A stretch of 64,000 bases of DNA from Bactrocera neohumeralis (GCF_024586455.1 NC_065922.1:77669106-77733105); one strand, 5' to 3'; shown: positions 46,501-59,788, numbered from the stretch's first letter. Numbers and translations are program-made. The notes: generated by a model from the sequence alone, not told the origin.

Positions 46501-49500
46501 GAGCTTATGACGTATTTCGGAAACTGCCAAGATTTTCGTATTCAAATAGATATATGTACACTAGCCAAGACGGCCCGAAAAAAACCCTAATATTTCCCTT
46601 AAATGTGTGCTGGGGACGCCTACGGGTTCATGACGGGCACTTGTAGGCATCGAGCAAACTTAAATATATTATAGATACATATACTTTTACATATGTTCTA
46701 TATTTATGTAGAATTACAAATGCGCATACCAATGTGCTTCCATATCTACATACATACATATGTATGGTATGTATGCACATATCATTGTGGGCAAAGCGCC
46801 CACCGTATAGCGGCAGTCATCATATTCTATGGGAATCAATGGCAACGTCAAACTACTTTGCAAATGCGCATGTTAAAAGAGCAACAATCAACTGTCAGCA
46901 CCCTACAATGCCCCCACCAGCGCCGCGCACCGCTCACCCCAATTACATCAACGCAGCCGGTTAACGACAATAGGGATGGCTTTGTTGCTACTGTTGATGT
47001 CTTTGTGGTCAATCGATCGCCGCTGACGTAGCGCCTTCATACAATTAGCATGGCGTACGCCGGCAGCAAAGTCACCTCATAAGCACTTTGAGTAAATAAA
47101 ACAAACTACTACTACTAGTGCTACTGTCTGGTCTGGTCTGGTCGGGCCGGGTCGATATTGCCCGCGCAACCTTCACCTTCGCTGATACCCAGCTGAAGGC
47201 AGTCGCGCGCTGGCAAGGTTGCAGTTATTGCTGTTCTTGCTTTAATTGATTTCCAGCGCTACACACTCGTACGCAGGTACTTACATATGTACATACATAC
47301 ATACCAAATGCAAATAATGACTTTCGCCTGAATTTACTGGCTTGTTTTCGCTTTACGCGCCGAACATACCGTGCACTATCGCACATTTCAAGTACTATCA
47401 TCAGTTGATTTGATTCTACATTGTATTGTTTGCTCTTTTTTTCTACCGCTTTGTACATCTTCGATAGCGCAGCAACGTCTAAGTGGGCATGGATGTACGT
47501 CACAGCTTGAGGACGCGCGTCACAGCAAATTTATTTCTATTCAACTCGTTGAATAGCTGTCTGTCTCGCTATCTGTTCGTCTGCCGCGCTGCCTGACTAA
47601 CGTTCATATACGGGCGGTGTGCCGGCAAGCTTGTAGGCCACCTTCTTAAGCTAACTGCTAGACGCCGCGCACTCTTAAGGTGAGCCTAATTTGTCACCTC
47701 CAAACTCCGTAAATTCCATATCGAATCGCAATTTAAATGAGTTGGGGCGATCCCTTATTGCTGCGCACCCACAACCACCCACTGCTGACGCTCAACAAGC
47801 GCAGCTATAAACCTGTAAAAAGTTGATTATTGGTTTATTCATTGTACGATTCGTATTTAGTGTACGTTTATTATACAACATACAGTTACAATATATTCGT
47901 TTGTTTGTTTGTGCATCTCTTGAGCGTCAGTCAGGCGCATGTTTTTTCTGACTGCGTTCAGGGGCGGCGGCGGAGACGTGACGTCCACTCACGCTTCCTC
48001 TGTGAAACCGTCACTCACCCAGCGTCTGTTGTTGCTGTAGTTGCTCATTGGTGGCTTAGGTTTATTTTTATACACCGAATTTTTATTTACGTAAATAACA
48101 GCGCCTCGTACACTTTCGCGCTTTGCAGTCGATGATAATTGCTAATATTAATGTTCGAGCTTCTGGGTGAACTCAATTATTTATATTATTATATTTTTTC
48201 ATTATGTGACGCACTAAACGCATTGTTTTCACACCGCATCTCAAGTATTTAGTGAACCCATTTTTAATTTTTTTTTTATTGCATACCGGAACTGTTCTAA
48301 GAAAATATTTCATAGCTATTTGCGACGCCAATGGTTGTTTTCACGAATCACAGGTGTCACAAAAATATAACCAAAAAAATAAAAAATATATATATGTACA
48401 TACATACATATATACTTATGTATAATGAAACTTTTTATAAGCCGTCCCGTGAGATATCTGTTAGGATCAACCATTTAAAGTAACTTAACAAGCACACCGA
48501 CTTATCATTTCACTATTTGTTTTAGTATACGAATCTTTTAACTTTGAAAACAATGTTTCGAGCTTAGGACCGCAGTTTAAATTAAATTAATTTTAAAGAA
48601 CTGTTGCACCCTGAGAACTCCGCCCTGGTAGATATTGCCCCCGATCTCCATTCTCTCTTTCAATTATATTTCGACATATTTCGGTACTAAATTTGGTTTC
48701 TCACTTTTATTTTTACAGCGGTACAGACAATGTAGTCGGCATCAACTGCTGCATCCGCTACAACGAATCGGTGGCCTTCATCATGCCATACATGCAGCAC
48801 GATCGGTTTCACGACTTCTTCAACAAAATGGATCTAGCCGAACTGCAACACTATATGCGCAACCTGCTGATCGCATTGCGGCACGTACACAAATTCAATG
48901 TTATACATCGCGACGTGAAGCCGAGCAACTTTCTTTATAATCGCCGTAAACGCCAATTTCTGCTTGTGGACTTCGGCTTGGCGCAACAAGTGCCTACAGC
49001 ACACATCCCGAGCGCACTGGAAACCGGTTGCGAACAGTCGAATGCGGCAATCGCGTTAACAATCGGCACGGAGGGTAAGCGACCTCGCGATGGGGACGAA
49101 ACGACGTCCAGCAAGACGATTGACGGTTCCATCAGCAGTGTGGCGCCTGGTGATGCCTATGGTATTTCGAAACGTCCACGTTGTACCGGTCCATCAGGTG
49201 AACAAGATTTGCCGGCTAATGCGACGCCAAATGCGCGTGTCGCCAACAGCTGCATTGTGGGTGGTTCGCCATTTAAAATGCCACTAAAACAATTGAATGA
49301 GATCACAGCGGCTGCTGGCAATAAGAATAGCGCCACAGGCTTGGCAGCTAGTACTGCTGTAGTCAACAACAATACTAACCAAAATAATAACGGTGGCGGT
49401 AATGGCATTTGCGAGACACCGCTGGGTCGCCAGGTGAAGTCGGCCATACTGGGTAGTTCGGCCAGCAATCGCTTCCAGCAAAAGATACGCCAAAGTGCGG

Positions 49501-50336
49501 GTTGTGTGCGTAATCCCAACAGCATTGCACCGGAAGGCGCCACTGGTTCTAATGCAGCGGCACAGTGTACGGATATAGCCAGCAAGTACAATACTAACCG
49601 AAACCTCAGCACCGCCAACGGCCCAAAGTGCGTCTGCTATGGCAATCCACAGGTCTGCAACATGTGTCTCGTCAAAAAGGAAATGCATGCGTCGCGCGCC
49701 GGCACACCTGGCTATCGACCGCCCGAGGTGCTGCTCAAGTATGCCGACCAAACCACAGCAGTGGACATTTGGGCGGCGGGCGTAATCTTTCTATCTATAC
49801 TGTCGTCGGTATATCCATTCTTCAAAGCCCCCAACGACTTTGTGGCGCTGGCGGAGATGGTGACGATATTCGGTGACAAAACCATACGTAAGACTGCCTT
49901 CATACTCGACCGCCTACTCACGCTCAGCCAAAAGACTAAGCCCCTCGATCTACGCAAGCTGTGCGTACGCTTTCGGAATCGCGTTAAATTCAGTTCGCCG
50001 GATTTGCTGAAGAAATACCAGCGCTCAGATGGCACCTGTGAGGTATGTCGCAACTGTGATCAATTCTACTTCAATTGCCTATGCACGGAAACCAATTACA
50101 ATACCGAGCCGCTAGACGATGATGATCCATTCCCCGCCAGTGCCTACGATCTATTGTACAAACTACTCGAAGTCAATCCACTGGAACGCATCACTGCCGA
50201 GGAGGCCCTCAAACATCCCTTTTTTAGTGAGATGTCCACAAGCGGCAGTGCCGCAAACAACAACAATGACAGCGGCAGCGCAATCGCCTTAGAGAGCACT
50301 AAGAAGAAGGGTCCACGGGATAAGGTAGAGCCTTGA
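43541..50336 (+). CDS. Cdc7: Cdc7-type (DDK) serine/threonine kinase, 3 exons
   Basis: Exons are 43541(start uncertain)-44021, 45698-45920 and 48719-50336, with introns in phase 1 and phase 2; this gives 773 aa from the first in-frame ATG. Cdc7 with its Dbf4 partner phosphorylates the MCM helicase to fire replication origins in the nucleus. Visible motifs: glycine loop RIGNGTFSTVLLG (about 183-194), lysine of FAIKHH (about 213), VIHRDVKPSNFL (HRD about 298-300), VDFGLAQ (DFG about 319-321), and GTPGYRPPEVLLKYADQTTA with DIWAAGVIFLSIL. About 240 residues separate DFG from GTPGYRPPE, the large kinase insert typical of Cdc7. It ends in a cysteine cluster (CVCYGNPQVCNMC); a second one (CEVCRNCDQFYFNCLC) lies in the next insert. 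The N-terminal exon is low-complexity and rich in S, T and H. The frame stays open back to 43103 without an ATG. Confidence 0.88.
44580..45309 (-). mobile_element. Tigger/pogo-type DNA transposon, internally deleted, in Cdc7 intron 1
   Basis: The element is flanked by TA on both sides (44578-44579 and 45310-45311). Its 24-base terminal inverted repeats read CACTCARTCCTTTTTTTACG and then CGAT, with one mismatch. Subterminal ACGCGA words recur at both ends. On the minus strand, from about 45190 to 44855, a frame encodes LKLAAELENYFVANDTDAER, FQKELSLCMLRYKELHRSLL and KRSIQTKLTEFM, followed by an acidic Ser/Asp-rich tail ending in a stop. This pattern (aromatic-rich helix, DxxAER, then QTKLTEF) resembles the C-terminus of Tigger/pogo transposases. 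The DDE catalytic core is absent, so the copy is non-autonomous. Confidence 0.65.
45921..48718 (+). other. Cdc7 intron 2
   Basis: GTAAGT donor and TTTTTACAG acceptor. Contains ACATACAT microsatellites; no transposon ends recognised. Confidence 0.6.
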
Positions 50337-51395
50337 AATTTACTTAAACGTCGTGGCAAACGTAAAGGAAAAAGAAAGGGGAGAGAGAAACCAAAAGAAA
50401 CAAGATGTATGGAAGAGCAAGTGTAAAAAATGTTTAGTCGGTGAAATTCGTTGTTAATTGTTGGAAATTTTTCAAATTGTTGAGCATGTGCACCTTCGGT
50501 ATCGATTGAATCTAAAAGCAGGCAGCTCAAATTGCATTGTAAAATCATACGACGATAAAATCGTATTGTGGATTTATTTATATTAGTAATTTGTGACAAA
50601 CGCTTTGGACCATTCTCTAAATCGACAAATGTCTGTATAAAATTTACAAAATGCGTTAGAAAAATTGTGTATCATAGTGTAGTAGCGTTTTTATATATAT
50701 AAATAGTATAGAAATATATTTTTCAAAATCATGCCAATGTGCAATGATTGTTGTAAAGAGCAAATGAACCAGTTATACCTCTCTAGTCCACAGCTAACGG
50801 AGCTTTGGGCGTTGGATTTTCGAAAACAACCCAGTTATCCAGTTATACACATATGTAAATTGTACGCTTTATTTCGTAAAAAATTCCTTAATTTGTTTTA
50901 GTTTTTAGTTTTTGTTGAAAATTTGCGCTTATATACATATATATTAGTTGTGTCTATTTATTGAGTATTTATTTTTAATGAAAATGTAACGGCAAACATT
51001 ACAACTATGTGTTTACTGTGCAATAATTTTACTAGTTTCTAAATATTAGAATTGTATGATGTGTATAAATTGTGTTTGTTGTGTGATTTAGCGTATATAC
51101 TAGATGATAACTACATATATGTACTTATAAACGTACTAATTAAAATATTTGTTGCTTTATACAAAAATACTAAATTTGTTGCGTTGAGATTTTTTGTTGT
51201 AATTTTTATTAATTAATACATCGCAGTTACCGTTGCTGTGTAGATATACATACATATGTACGTAATGAATGTTCCACATATTTTTTAATTTCATATTTTA
51301 ATTTTCGAAGTTAGGCTTTTGCAAAATATATAAAACGGGAAATTTAGGCCCAAGACACCTCTTTAGGCGCGCATCCTATATTCACTTGGTTAAAA

Positions 51396-51452
51396 CGACA
51401 GTCGGGTCTACGTAACCGGAACGGACCCAGATTTTTACAACAACAATATTCA
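51396..51452 (+). repeat. Short interspersed element, truncated copy
   Basis: CGACAGTCGGGTCTACGTAA, then a CCGGAACGGACCC block and an ACAACAACAAT tail. It lacks the middle of the copy at 57.2 kb. It lies between the Cdc7 and Bud20/ZNF593 stop codons. Confidence 0.6.
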
Positions 51453-51939
51453 TTTGTGCATGGAGCGTTAGCTCAGTAGCTTTGAGCAAAACTTTTTATG
51501 CTAATACATCACACCAAATACCGCCTACAATTATTTATTTTGTATTTTTTAGTGTACAGTTAAACTGTTTTTTTTTTTTGTAGGCATACAATAATGTATG
51601 GGGAATGTTGCTGAGATGGCAGTAGGTTGATGTAAATCCGGGTTTGTTCCGGATGCATATATCCAACTGTTGTTGGGACGGAACTATGTATTTACAATGC
51701 AGACTATGTCTCTATGCAGGCTTTCCTAAATTTTTTTCGGTACAATATTACTTATGTTTTTTTAATTAAAAACGTTTTTGCAAATACAGCAAAACGATTA
51801 CCAAATGCTACTGAAATTTTATAAAAGAGTAGTAAAACACTCAATTAGTTACAATTCTTATTCTACTTTTTATTTATTTATAGCGTTAGTTTTTGAAAGT
51901 AAACTGTATTATTTTTAGAAATTTAAATGCTGGTAAAAT

Positions 51940-52407
51940 TCATGTTTGCATTTTTTCCACTTTTCTCTTAGACTTAGGCGCTTCATCCTCCACCAATTTC
52001 TCTTTCAACTGTATACGTTTACCCTTTTTCACCTCCTCCTTTGAGGGCTGTGTTACAATTACACGTTTTTTCGGCGCTTTGTAACTACCTTGACCAGCAG
52101 CACGTTCGGCTTCCTCAACTGTATATGGTTCCAATTCCAAAGCTTTCATGCGACGCTTATGCACTTTGGTGCGAAAGTGTGCTTGCATTGCATGGTCGTC
52201 GATAAAATATTTGGCACAGTGTACACAGTAGAACTGTGCGAAACCAGTTTGTTCAAGATCCACCTGTTGATTGATGAGCTCTGCGGATTTCGTTTGCAGG
52301 TCGTCATCAATCTGATCAAGATCACGCCGTCTGCTGCGTACACGCCAACGTCTTCGCAGGTGCGTATCACCAGAGTGCATTTTCTTACGCTTCTGTACCA
52401 TACCCAT
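51940..52407 (-). CDS. Bud20/ZNF593-family zinc finger protein (155 aa)
   Basis: Single exon, start ATG at 52407. The protein begins MGMVQKRKKMHSGDTHLRRR, a basic conserved N-terminus, followed by the family block DLDQIDDDLQTKSAEL. A U1-type C2H2 zinc finger follows, FYCVHCAKYFIDDHAMQAH to KVHKRR (Cys 61 and 64, His 77 and 83), then a lysine-rich tail. Bud20 in yeast is a shuttling factor for nuclear export of pre-60S ribosomal subunits, and ZNF593 is its animal homologue; this role is taken from the family. Length and order agree with insect homologues. The gene converges on Cdc7, with 1.6 kb between the stop codons. AATAAA on this strand lies at about 51870-51882. Confidence 0.9.
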   Translation of the reverse strand: MGMVQKRKKMHSGDTHLRRRWRVRSRRRDLDQIDDDLQTKSAELINQQVDLEQTGFAQFYCVHCAKYFIDDHAMQAHFRTKVHKRRMKALELEPYTVEEAERAAGQGSYKAPKKRVIVTQPSKEEVKKGKRIQLKEKLVEDEAPKSKRKVEKMQT

Positions 52408-53229
52408 TTTGAAGCGTGTTCTTCAGATATTACACTTACAGGAGAAGAAATTCAAAATATACCTGGTTTTAAGTGAAACTGAAAATAAATTATTCATGAA
52501 TAGTTTGAAGTTTTTTTTTTTATAAATATTTAATAGTTACCAATTGAATTACGACTTTAGGTGAACACGCGTTTTGTTTTTATGCAAGCATATACCTAGA
52601 ACGTTATCATATGTTTTTGACAGTTTGCTTTATGTGACATACTAACTTTGGATTCGCAATAGAATAAATTTTTGAATACAAATACTTCTAATATTATTCA
52701 ATAAAATTTCATAAATAGCTTCTTTTGTTAAAATTTGACATATTTTTGTAAAATTTGACATATTCACAAGCTGCCTCATATGCAATGAAACTGCACATTG
52801 TCATTCACAATAGACTCGGCTAATTATGCATTTCTGTCAACAGCTGTGCACTCTGTAAATGTGTGCTCTCTGTTGGTGGGCTGGTGGAGCTCAGCGCCAG
52901 AAAGTTGTCAATCGGTCGAAGAGCACTGAAGTGATTGGTTATGTGAGTTTTCCATTGTAATTAAATTTATAGTATTTGTTATTAAAAGATGTTGAATAAG
53001 CATATTTACTTCCTCCACATAAAGAAAGTGTAAAAGTAGCAAAAAGATTGCTGTGAGTAAGCATTTACGCCGTTTAGAGTGACAAAGTGTCTGAATGTGT
53101 TGGGTAATTTGGAGCCAAAATCGTGATTGTGCACAGTGATATTGCATAAAAATAACACTAAATTCAATAAATAAAAATCAAAAAGCATTCAATGAACGAA
53201 TGATAAAAATCAATTGGTTTAAATAAGTT

Positions 53230-53388
53230 AATGAATACATTCCAATAAAGTGCATTCAACTGCTGTAGAAACCAACTGCGACCTAATTAAATCAACTGGA
53301 CTGGATCAGCTGGTACGGCCATAACTGCTGTAGTTGTACATTTGGTCTTCCATCATATCACACAAGCGACGACAGCACAGCAAAAGTG
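53230..53388 (+). other. Possible non-coding first exon
   Basis: A GC-richer block ends in AGCAAAAGTG followed by a strong donor GTAAGTGTT (53389 onward). No long reading frame crosses it. It could be a 5' UTR exon of a gene lying right of the window; weak evidence only. Confidence 0.2.
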
Positions 53389-56300
53389 GTAAGTGTTCGA
53401 ACAGTAAATGTATTTTGACTTCCCAGATAGTGGAACCTTCTTATCACTTAAGCTTATCGGTTTTTACAGTAATTAGTAGCATTTCATATATATTTACACT
53501 CCCGACGCTAATTCCCAAATATTAAGTTGTTTTCGATTGTTTTAGTTTGTTTGCCACGCATAAATATAACTGTTATTATTTATTTATACCATTTAATTTG
53601 TACATGTTATCAGTTTGCATTTATCTCAAATATTATGCGCTAATGTATAGGTTGGGTTTTGAATGATGTAACGCGTCAGCTAGCAAAGCAATCAGGTGTG
53701 CACACAGCAGTCGAGCATAGCGAGATATTCACGTACTCATGCGTATACAAAATAGCATTCCATGTACGAGTATATTCCTCAGGCGAATGCGATAAATGGC
53801 AATGTGTCGTGACATAGAGCAACGGCTTGGGGCAATATCACATTGTTGCCTAATCAACAAACCGGTTTGTGCCGAGTACCATATTTCAGTGGTATTTCAC
53901 AAAACTTTATGCCAATTATATGAAACAAAGGTACAAGCACTGGATGCTTGCATCTGCTGCTAATGATGAGCTCCATGACTTGTTGGGGAAGTACAAATAT
54001 GAAATATTTAAACACATAAAACCTTAAGACCTACCAGAAGCTTAATTTCTTTCTTATCTCGAGGTTGTGTTTAGATAAAAATTCAAGCAAACTGTAATTT
54101 GTATGATTGACGTACTTCTAAACTTCTCACACAAATTTATCATTTTCGAATTTTTTAAATGTTAATGGAGACCGAAATATAGGCAACAGGTTGTTGTGCC
54201 AGACAACAGTCAGCGCTAGTAATACAAATGTCATGCATATCTATATGTACATATGTATACTATATATCATACGTAGATGTGTACATAAACACGATTAGTT
54301 TTTATAATCGGTAAGAAATGATTGTTGGTAATTTTATATAGTTCCGTTTGTTTGCCCAACTGCTAAACCGCTAAAATTACACTTAACTAGAAGCCTGTTT
54401 CTGTTTATGCTTATCCGCTTACATTATACATATACAGCTATGGACATATAAATGGCACATTCATTTAAGTATACTTTCATATGCTATATGTTTTTGTGGT
54501 TTTCTGAAAGTTTATGTTTTGTTAAAATAGAATATTTAGTAGCTAATATTTTGTGCTTAGCCTTTGTTTTTATAGAACTGGTTTTAGCATTTCTAAAAAA
54601 CAATATTTCTGTTATATCTCGTTGTTTCTAATGCGAAAGGTAAATAAATTTTGCATTACTTGTTTGCTATGCATTAATTAAGCCAGCGCTTGTATATCAA
54701 TTAAAAATTTTTGCGGCAATATATACATAATTTTTAAAATATTAATTATGTTTTCCATATTTTTCGAAAAAGCGAGAATAAATACCTTTTTCTACAACTT
54801 TTAAAGAGCACAGCTGGTGAGAAAATTAAAAAAAAAATATATTATAATTATTGTTTTTTCATCTTTCGATGGTATGTGCCATTAAAAATACAATACTTAA
54901 TTATAAATAAAGCTCTGTCAGTTTATCTTTAAACGTATACTATGTATGCATGTAGAAAATATTCACCTTATGTTTATTTACTAGCGCATGACTTTTGCGC
55001 AGAATATTCCTGCAATGCAATCCGAATTCGCTTAAAAAATCGATGGTTATCGACTTTCGCACGTTGTCAATCTGCACTATTTCATATTTGAATTCGTAAA
55101 CAATACAATAGTTTGCTATTAACTCTTAATTTTGATTGAGTTATGGCACGCTCTTAATTTCAGTTTACATATTAAATATTAGTACATATGCACACATTGT
55201 ATACTAGAGTGCTTTGCATTAAGTTATTATTGTAATGGTTAACTAATTGGTGCAACCGACTGAATTATTTACCACAAAAAGAAATGTGATTTTCGATTTT
55301 TTTAATGAATTGTAAAATTCGTGTGCAATCCTCAATGTCAATGCCAAGCGACCGCCACCGGTATTGCCGGACATTGATGGACACATAATTAATAAGCCTA
55401 CATTTTCACGTATTTGTTTGAACATACTCGTAATTACCGTCACTGGTGCAGAGCGATCGGTCAGTTCTCGCTAATTAATAAATTCACTTTTCACGGCTGC
55501 CGGTATTGTATGACAAATTTCAATACTTTAAAGTCGCCAATATGCGCCTGTACAGCACGTTTTCAAGTTAGAACAACAACGGCGGTTTGCAGCAACAAAC
55601 ACTAAAGTCAGCTGCAGCTTCAATTACATTCAACACATATGCTTGTGCGTTAATTAGCCGCTAATAAGCAATGATGACAAGGGAAGTTTCCAATTTCATA
55701 AGTGCGAAAGGTGTTGCACGGCTGCGTTGCAATTATTATTATTACCTTTAAATGTTTGTGTATGTACGTAGGTGTAAACGCAGTTGCTTGCCGGTTCGAG
55801 CAAATAAAATAAATAAATAAAGTTGGAAATGTGGACAAAGAAAATGTAAATCGGCGAGCTGATCGCTTTAAGCGCCGCAGAGTCACGTTGAAAATCGGTT
55901 TACGCAGATTGTATGTGTGCAGCTGACTATAGTCACATGTAACTGTACACTTTAGAACACGCGCGTGCACAGCCGCAAATTCGAAAAGAGAACTAAATTC
56001 TTATCGAGATGCATTCCAATTTTTCGGCAACGTCAGCCTTGCCAACAAATTGCTTAGCTGGCAAAGCAATTTTTTAATTTTCTGCTGATTTGGCGAATCG
56101 TGCCGGCACTAATATCGCTGCAGCCGTGGTGAATTATGTATTTAGTGCACCTGTGTTGGTGCTATGGCCCGTATACGCAACGTTTCTTTTGCTAAAGCGC
56201 TGGACACACACACACGTGCACGAGATCACACACATACATATGTGCTAAGTTTGTGTACAGTTGCGTTGCATAAGCACTGCAAAAATTGCGCTTTCTTCAA

Positions 56301-57087
56301 TTATTTATTACCAATTTTTATTACGGCAGCTCATATACATACAAACAAACACACATAATATATGTATATGTATAACGGCATCACATATTACCCACTGCCG
56401 CGCTGTGCATGCATTTCAGCGTCTTTGTTTTGCTATCTGACTGGTTAACAGTTATTGCTTTTGCCATTTCATGCATTCGCTTGAGTTTATTTCCCAGCAC
56501 ATGACTGCTGCTTCCACGTCGGACCTGCCCACTTCAAGGCAAGCCAGTTGAACGCGCTCAGACAGTGAATGGTTAGCTTAGATTTTAGTGCTTGCTTTAG
56601 CCAAAGTACTCATGTGTTGCCACACCGCTAAATGTTGGCTAATGAGCTGGCAAAAAAGATTAGAAGGTGCAGATTGCCTTTCGAAATGCAATTAATGAAT
56701 GTGTACAACAACTTGACCCAAATTCTCTTTTTGTGATTTTCGAACGTCGCTATCAAACTCACGATTTCTTTGTTTTAAGTTTGAATCGATGCAAAAGTGG
56801 TACATTGTAGCCCAAATCCAGCGATAAAAGAGAAGAAACGCTTAGCAAATGAGACCTCTCTGCGTCTTGTTAACTACGATTACTCCGAATGTGATCTTCG
56901 TCGATCTGCCGTAAATCCACCAAAGGCATAATGTTATTTTAGGCGAATTTTCTATTTAAATTAAACAAAAGTTGCTCGAAATCAATCTTAAATTAGTTAA
57001 GGGAGAAGAGAAATTTTAGAGGAATAAAACTGATCAAACACGAGGAAAAAAATCGAGTGCACCGAGGCTATATCACTCTTTAAAGTT
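53389..57087. other. Gene-free stretch
   Basis: AT-rich with scattered ACATATGTA microsatellites. No supportable exon or element. Confidence 0.5.
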
Positions 57088-57510
57088 TAGTATAAAAGGG
57101 TATAGACCTTTATCTTCATTTTGATGGGTCGATTTGTATAGTAGCTATATATTATAGTGGTCCGATCCGTTCCCATGACAGTCGGGTTCACGTAACCGGA
57201 ACGGACCCGAATTTTTTTTCGGCCAAGGACTGTCAACTAGCAGAATTCTGCCGCTACAACAACAACAATAACATCATAGTGGTCCGATCTGAAGAATATG
57301 TTCGGAGATTGTAGCGCTGCTTGGAAAATAATTCATGTCGACTTTCGTGAAGATATCTTGCCAAATAAAAGAGTTCTCCAAACAAGCACTTGATTCCGAT
57401 CGTTCAGTTTGTATGGTAGCTATATGACAAATGAGCAGCTTCTTGGAAAGAAAGGGACGTGTGTATAATTTCAGATCGATACCTCAAAAATTGAGGGACT
57501 TCTCGAGTAT
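57088..57510 (-). mobile_element. DINE-1-like repeat, copy in reverse, interrupted by a short element
   Basis: Contains TTCCGATCGTTCAGTTTGTA and TAGCTATATGACAAATGAGC, the reverse complement of blocks in the copies at 26.3 and 58.7 kb. It is split by the insertion at 57168-57275. Confidence 0.58.
57168..57275 (+). mobile_element. SINE-like 108-bp insertion with 14-bp target duplication
   Basis: It is flanked by ATAGTGGTCCGATC at 57154-57167 and 57276-57289. It reads CGTTCCCATGACAGTCGGGT onward to a CTACAACAACAACAATAAC tail. GACAGTC/GACTGTC and CGGGT/ACCCG form nested inverted repeats. Related copies lie at 51.4 kb and, reversed, at 61.8 kb. Confidence 0.72.
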
Positions 57511-58715
57511 GCACAAACACTTATTTCTGTGGAACCCTTCAACCGAATCTACGTAGCTTCAATTTTTTTGCGATTTTCGTTGCCGCAAGTTATCCCTTCT
57601 GATCAGCCAGAGCTCACTTAAACCCACAACCAAACAACTGACTGTTTCGTGCTAGCTTAATTAGAAAAACGTAGTTTGGTCCAACTTTCTCTTTGGGATT
57701 GTCAAATTTTTTGTGGGGAATTGCGTTAATCGACGGAATCCGAAGCTACTTTCCTGTAATGACCATTTTCCGCTTCCATTCTCGCACGAAACAAAACATT
57801 TTCAACAAATTAAGCCAATAACATTTTGCAATCTCCGACATATCCGTCCTTAAGGCATTAAAAACTTGCAAATCATTTGTAAATTGCACAAAGCTGACGT
57901 TACATTTCACATTCCAAGTAAAACAAATACTGATTTAATCAAATGGCGCAAGTTTTTCAGCAAAATCACTCAGGTCCGCTTTGAAATATGCCAAACCAGC
58001 GGGTTTGTTGACCCAGAAACGTTGGCAGCAGCCAAGCTCCGACTGCGCAAAACAAAGAAGCGTCCATAAAAAACAGTTTAGCCAACTGTGTATGTATGTG
58101 TGCACGCGCGCGCGCATGTTTGTGTGTGTGCAGTGATTTTCGCTTGCAGCCAAGCTGTGCGCGCATGAAGTACAACAACAAAAACTACTATGCAAGCTGT
58201 GCGCCACGAAAGTAGTGAAGTGAGCGCTTTTGCGGCAACTTTATGGCGTTCTCTTTCTGTATGTGTATGTGTGTATGCATAAGCGTTGCATAAAGCTTAC
58301 TTTGCATTTAATATTACTTATGAAAGTGAGCGCGCGTGCAGGAAATGCAATTTGCACTCATTTATTAGACGCTAATGTGACTTTTCTTGTTTTTGGAAGT
58401 TCGCTTTCCTTATTTACATTTCTACTATTATTGCTACTTTTTACAAATTTTTTAAACTTTTGTACACATTTGTTCATTTGTTCTTATCATTTAATGGGCG
58501 TTATTTACAGTCTGGAGGTCTATCTTATCGCTTGTATTCATAAATTACACCAACTCGCTTGCCTTAACCCGCTCCAATAACAACAGCACTGTCAAGCTTT
58601 CGACAAAAATAAAATGTTTGCCAGTATAATATAGTATATGTATATTCAATTTGCATATTTAATTTAATTTATTTAGCTTTTACTAGCCAAAAATTATTTT
58701 TCAAACTCTTTTTTT

Positions 58716-59295
58716 ATACCCTGAACAGTATGTCACGACGTTTATAAAAACCTGCAAGGAAACATATGAGACTCTAAAAAATATAAACACATAAACTTAA
58801 TTGATCATCGTCTGTCTGTTCATCGGTATATACGCGAACTAGTCTCCAGTTCCCCAGAAGTTGCTTTTTTGGTGGAATCGCCGATATCGGATTACCATAG
58901 CGTAGAAACTCGACCTGTCTCAAATTCTTGTAAGGAAAGATACACTAACGAAACGCGGCGTGAGTTATTGTCCAAGTCAATAGTGTAATCTCCAAAAAAA
59001 TTGTTGGCGTTGGACAATTGTAGCTTAGATCTGCTATACAAACTCAACGACCTGTATCAAGTTCTTACATGGTAAACTCTTTTCTTTGACGAGATATCGT
59101 CACAACATTTGGCATGGATAATTGTTCAAGGCAATGCTACAATCTCCGAACACATTGTTGAGATCGGACAATTATAGAAAATAGCTGACCGATCAAAATC
59201 AAGCTTAAGATCTTTGTTACCCCTTTGTGGTATAAAAAAATGCACCTGACAGGGCTGTTAAAGCTTCAGTACAGCTAATGCTTTCTTTTTGCTGA
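58716..59295 (+). mobile_element. DINE-1-like repeat, nearly full copy
   Basis: Starts TATACCCTGAACAGTATGTC, passes the CGTCTGTCTGTTCATCGG core and several ACAAACTCAACGACCTG blocks, and ends with a degraded GGGCTGTTAAAGCTTCAGTA. It has no coding frame. Confidence 0.6.
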
Positions 59296-59669
59296 TGAGT
59301 GCATATGTACCCATTTTCTCTAGCTTGCTTTCCGGCCGGCATTCGCATAAATACCTCAAACTTGTGGACAGGCGATAATTGAAAATTCCTACCCTTGATT
59401 ATCAACAATACCGACAAGTATGCGAAAACAAAAACAAAAACAAGCACAACGAGATAAGAGAAAAACGCAAGAAAGCAAAAAAAAACCTAGAAAATATAAT
59501 AATCAGCACATTTACTGTTATTGGCAGTATCGCACCTTAACGGCATTTTCTTTGCTTTTTTGTTTTCCCACTTAAGCGTCATGGAGCGGGCGAGGCAAGA
59601 AGAGTGCGGGTTAAGCTGCAATTCGTGTCCAAGTGGTTTTTTTTGTAACTGTAAATTTCTGTGCATATA

Positions 59670-59788
59670 TTGGATAGTCTAAAAAGTCTTTTCGTATTTT
59701 GTCAATAGATGTCGTTGCAGTCATGTATATAGTATCCAGTGCTAAAAATCAGACGAGCCAGAAATACGAAAATACTTTTTCGACTACC
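59670..59788. mobile_element. MITE copy 4
   Basis: TTGGATAGTCTAAAAAGTCT at the left and ACTTTTTCGACTACC at the right, flanked by TA. The right end lacks the last two bases. Confidence 0.7.

Noticed and set aside
49157..49751. 153- and 155-codon frames antisense to Cdc7 exon 3
   Set aside because: Shadow frames of the GC-richer kinase insert; the sense frame is clearly the coding one.
51465..51500. tRNA-like D-arm (GTTAGCTCAGTAG)
   Set aside because: No anticodon arm, T arm or acceptor pairing follows.
57866..58069. 67-codon frame with a basic C-terminus
   Set aside because: No conserved motif recognised, no TATA, splice or poly(A) context; too short to support.
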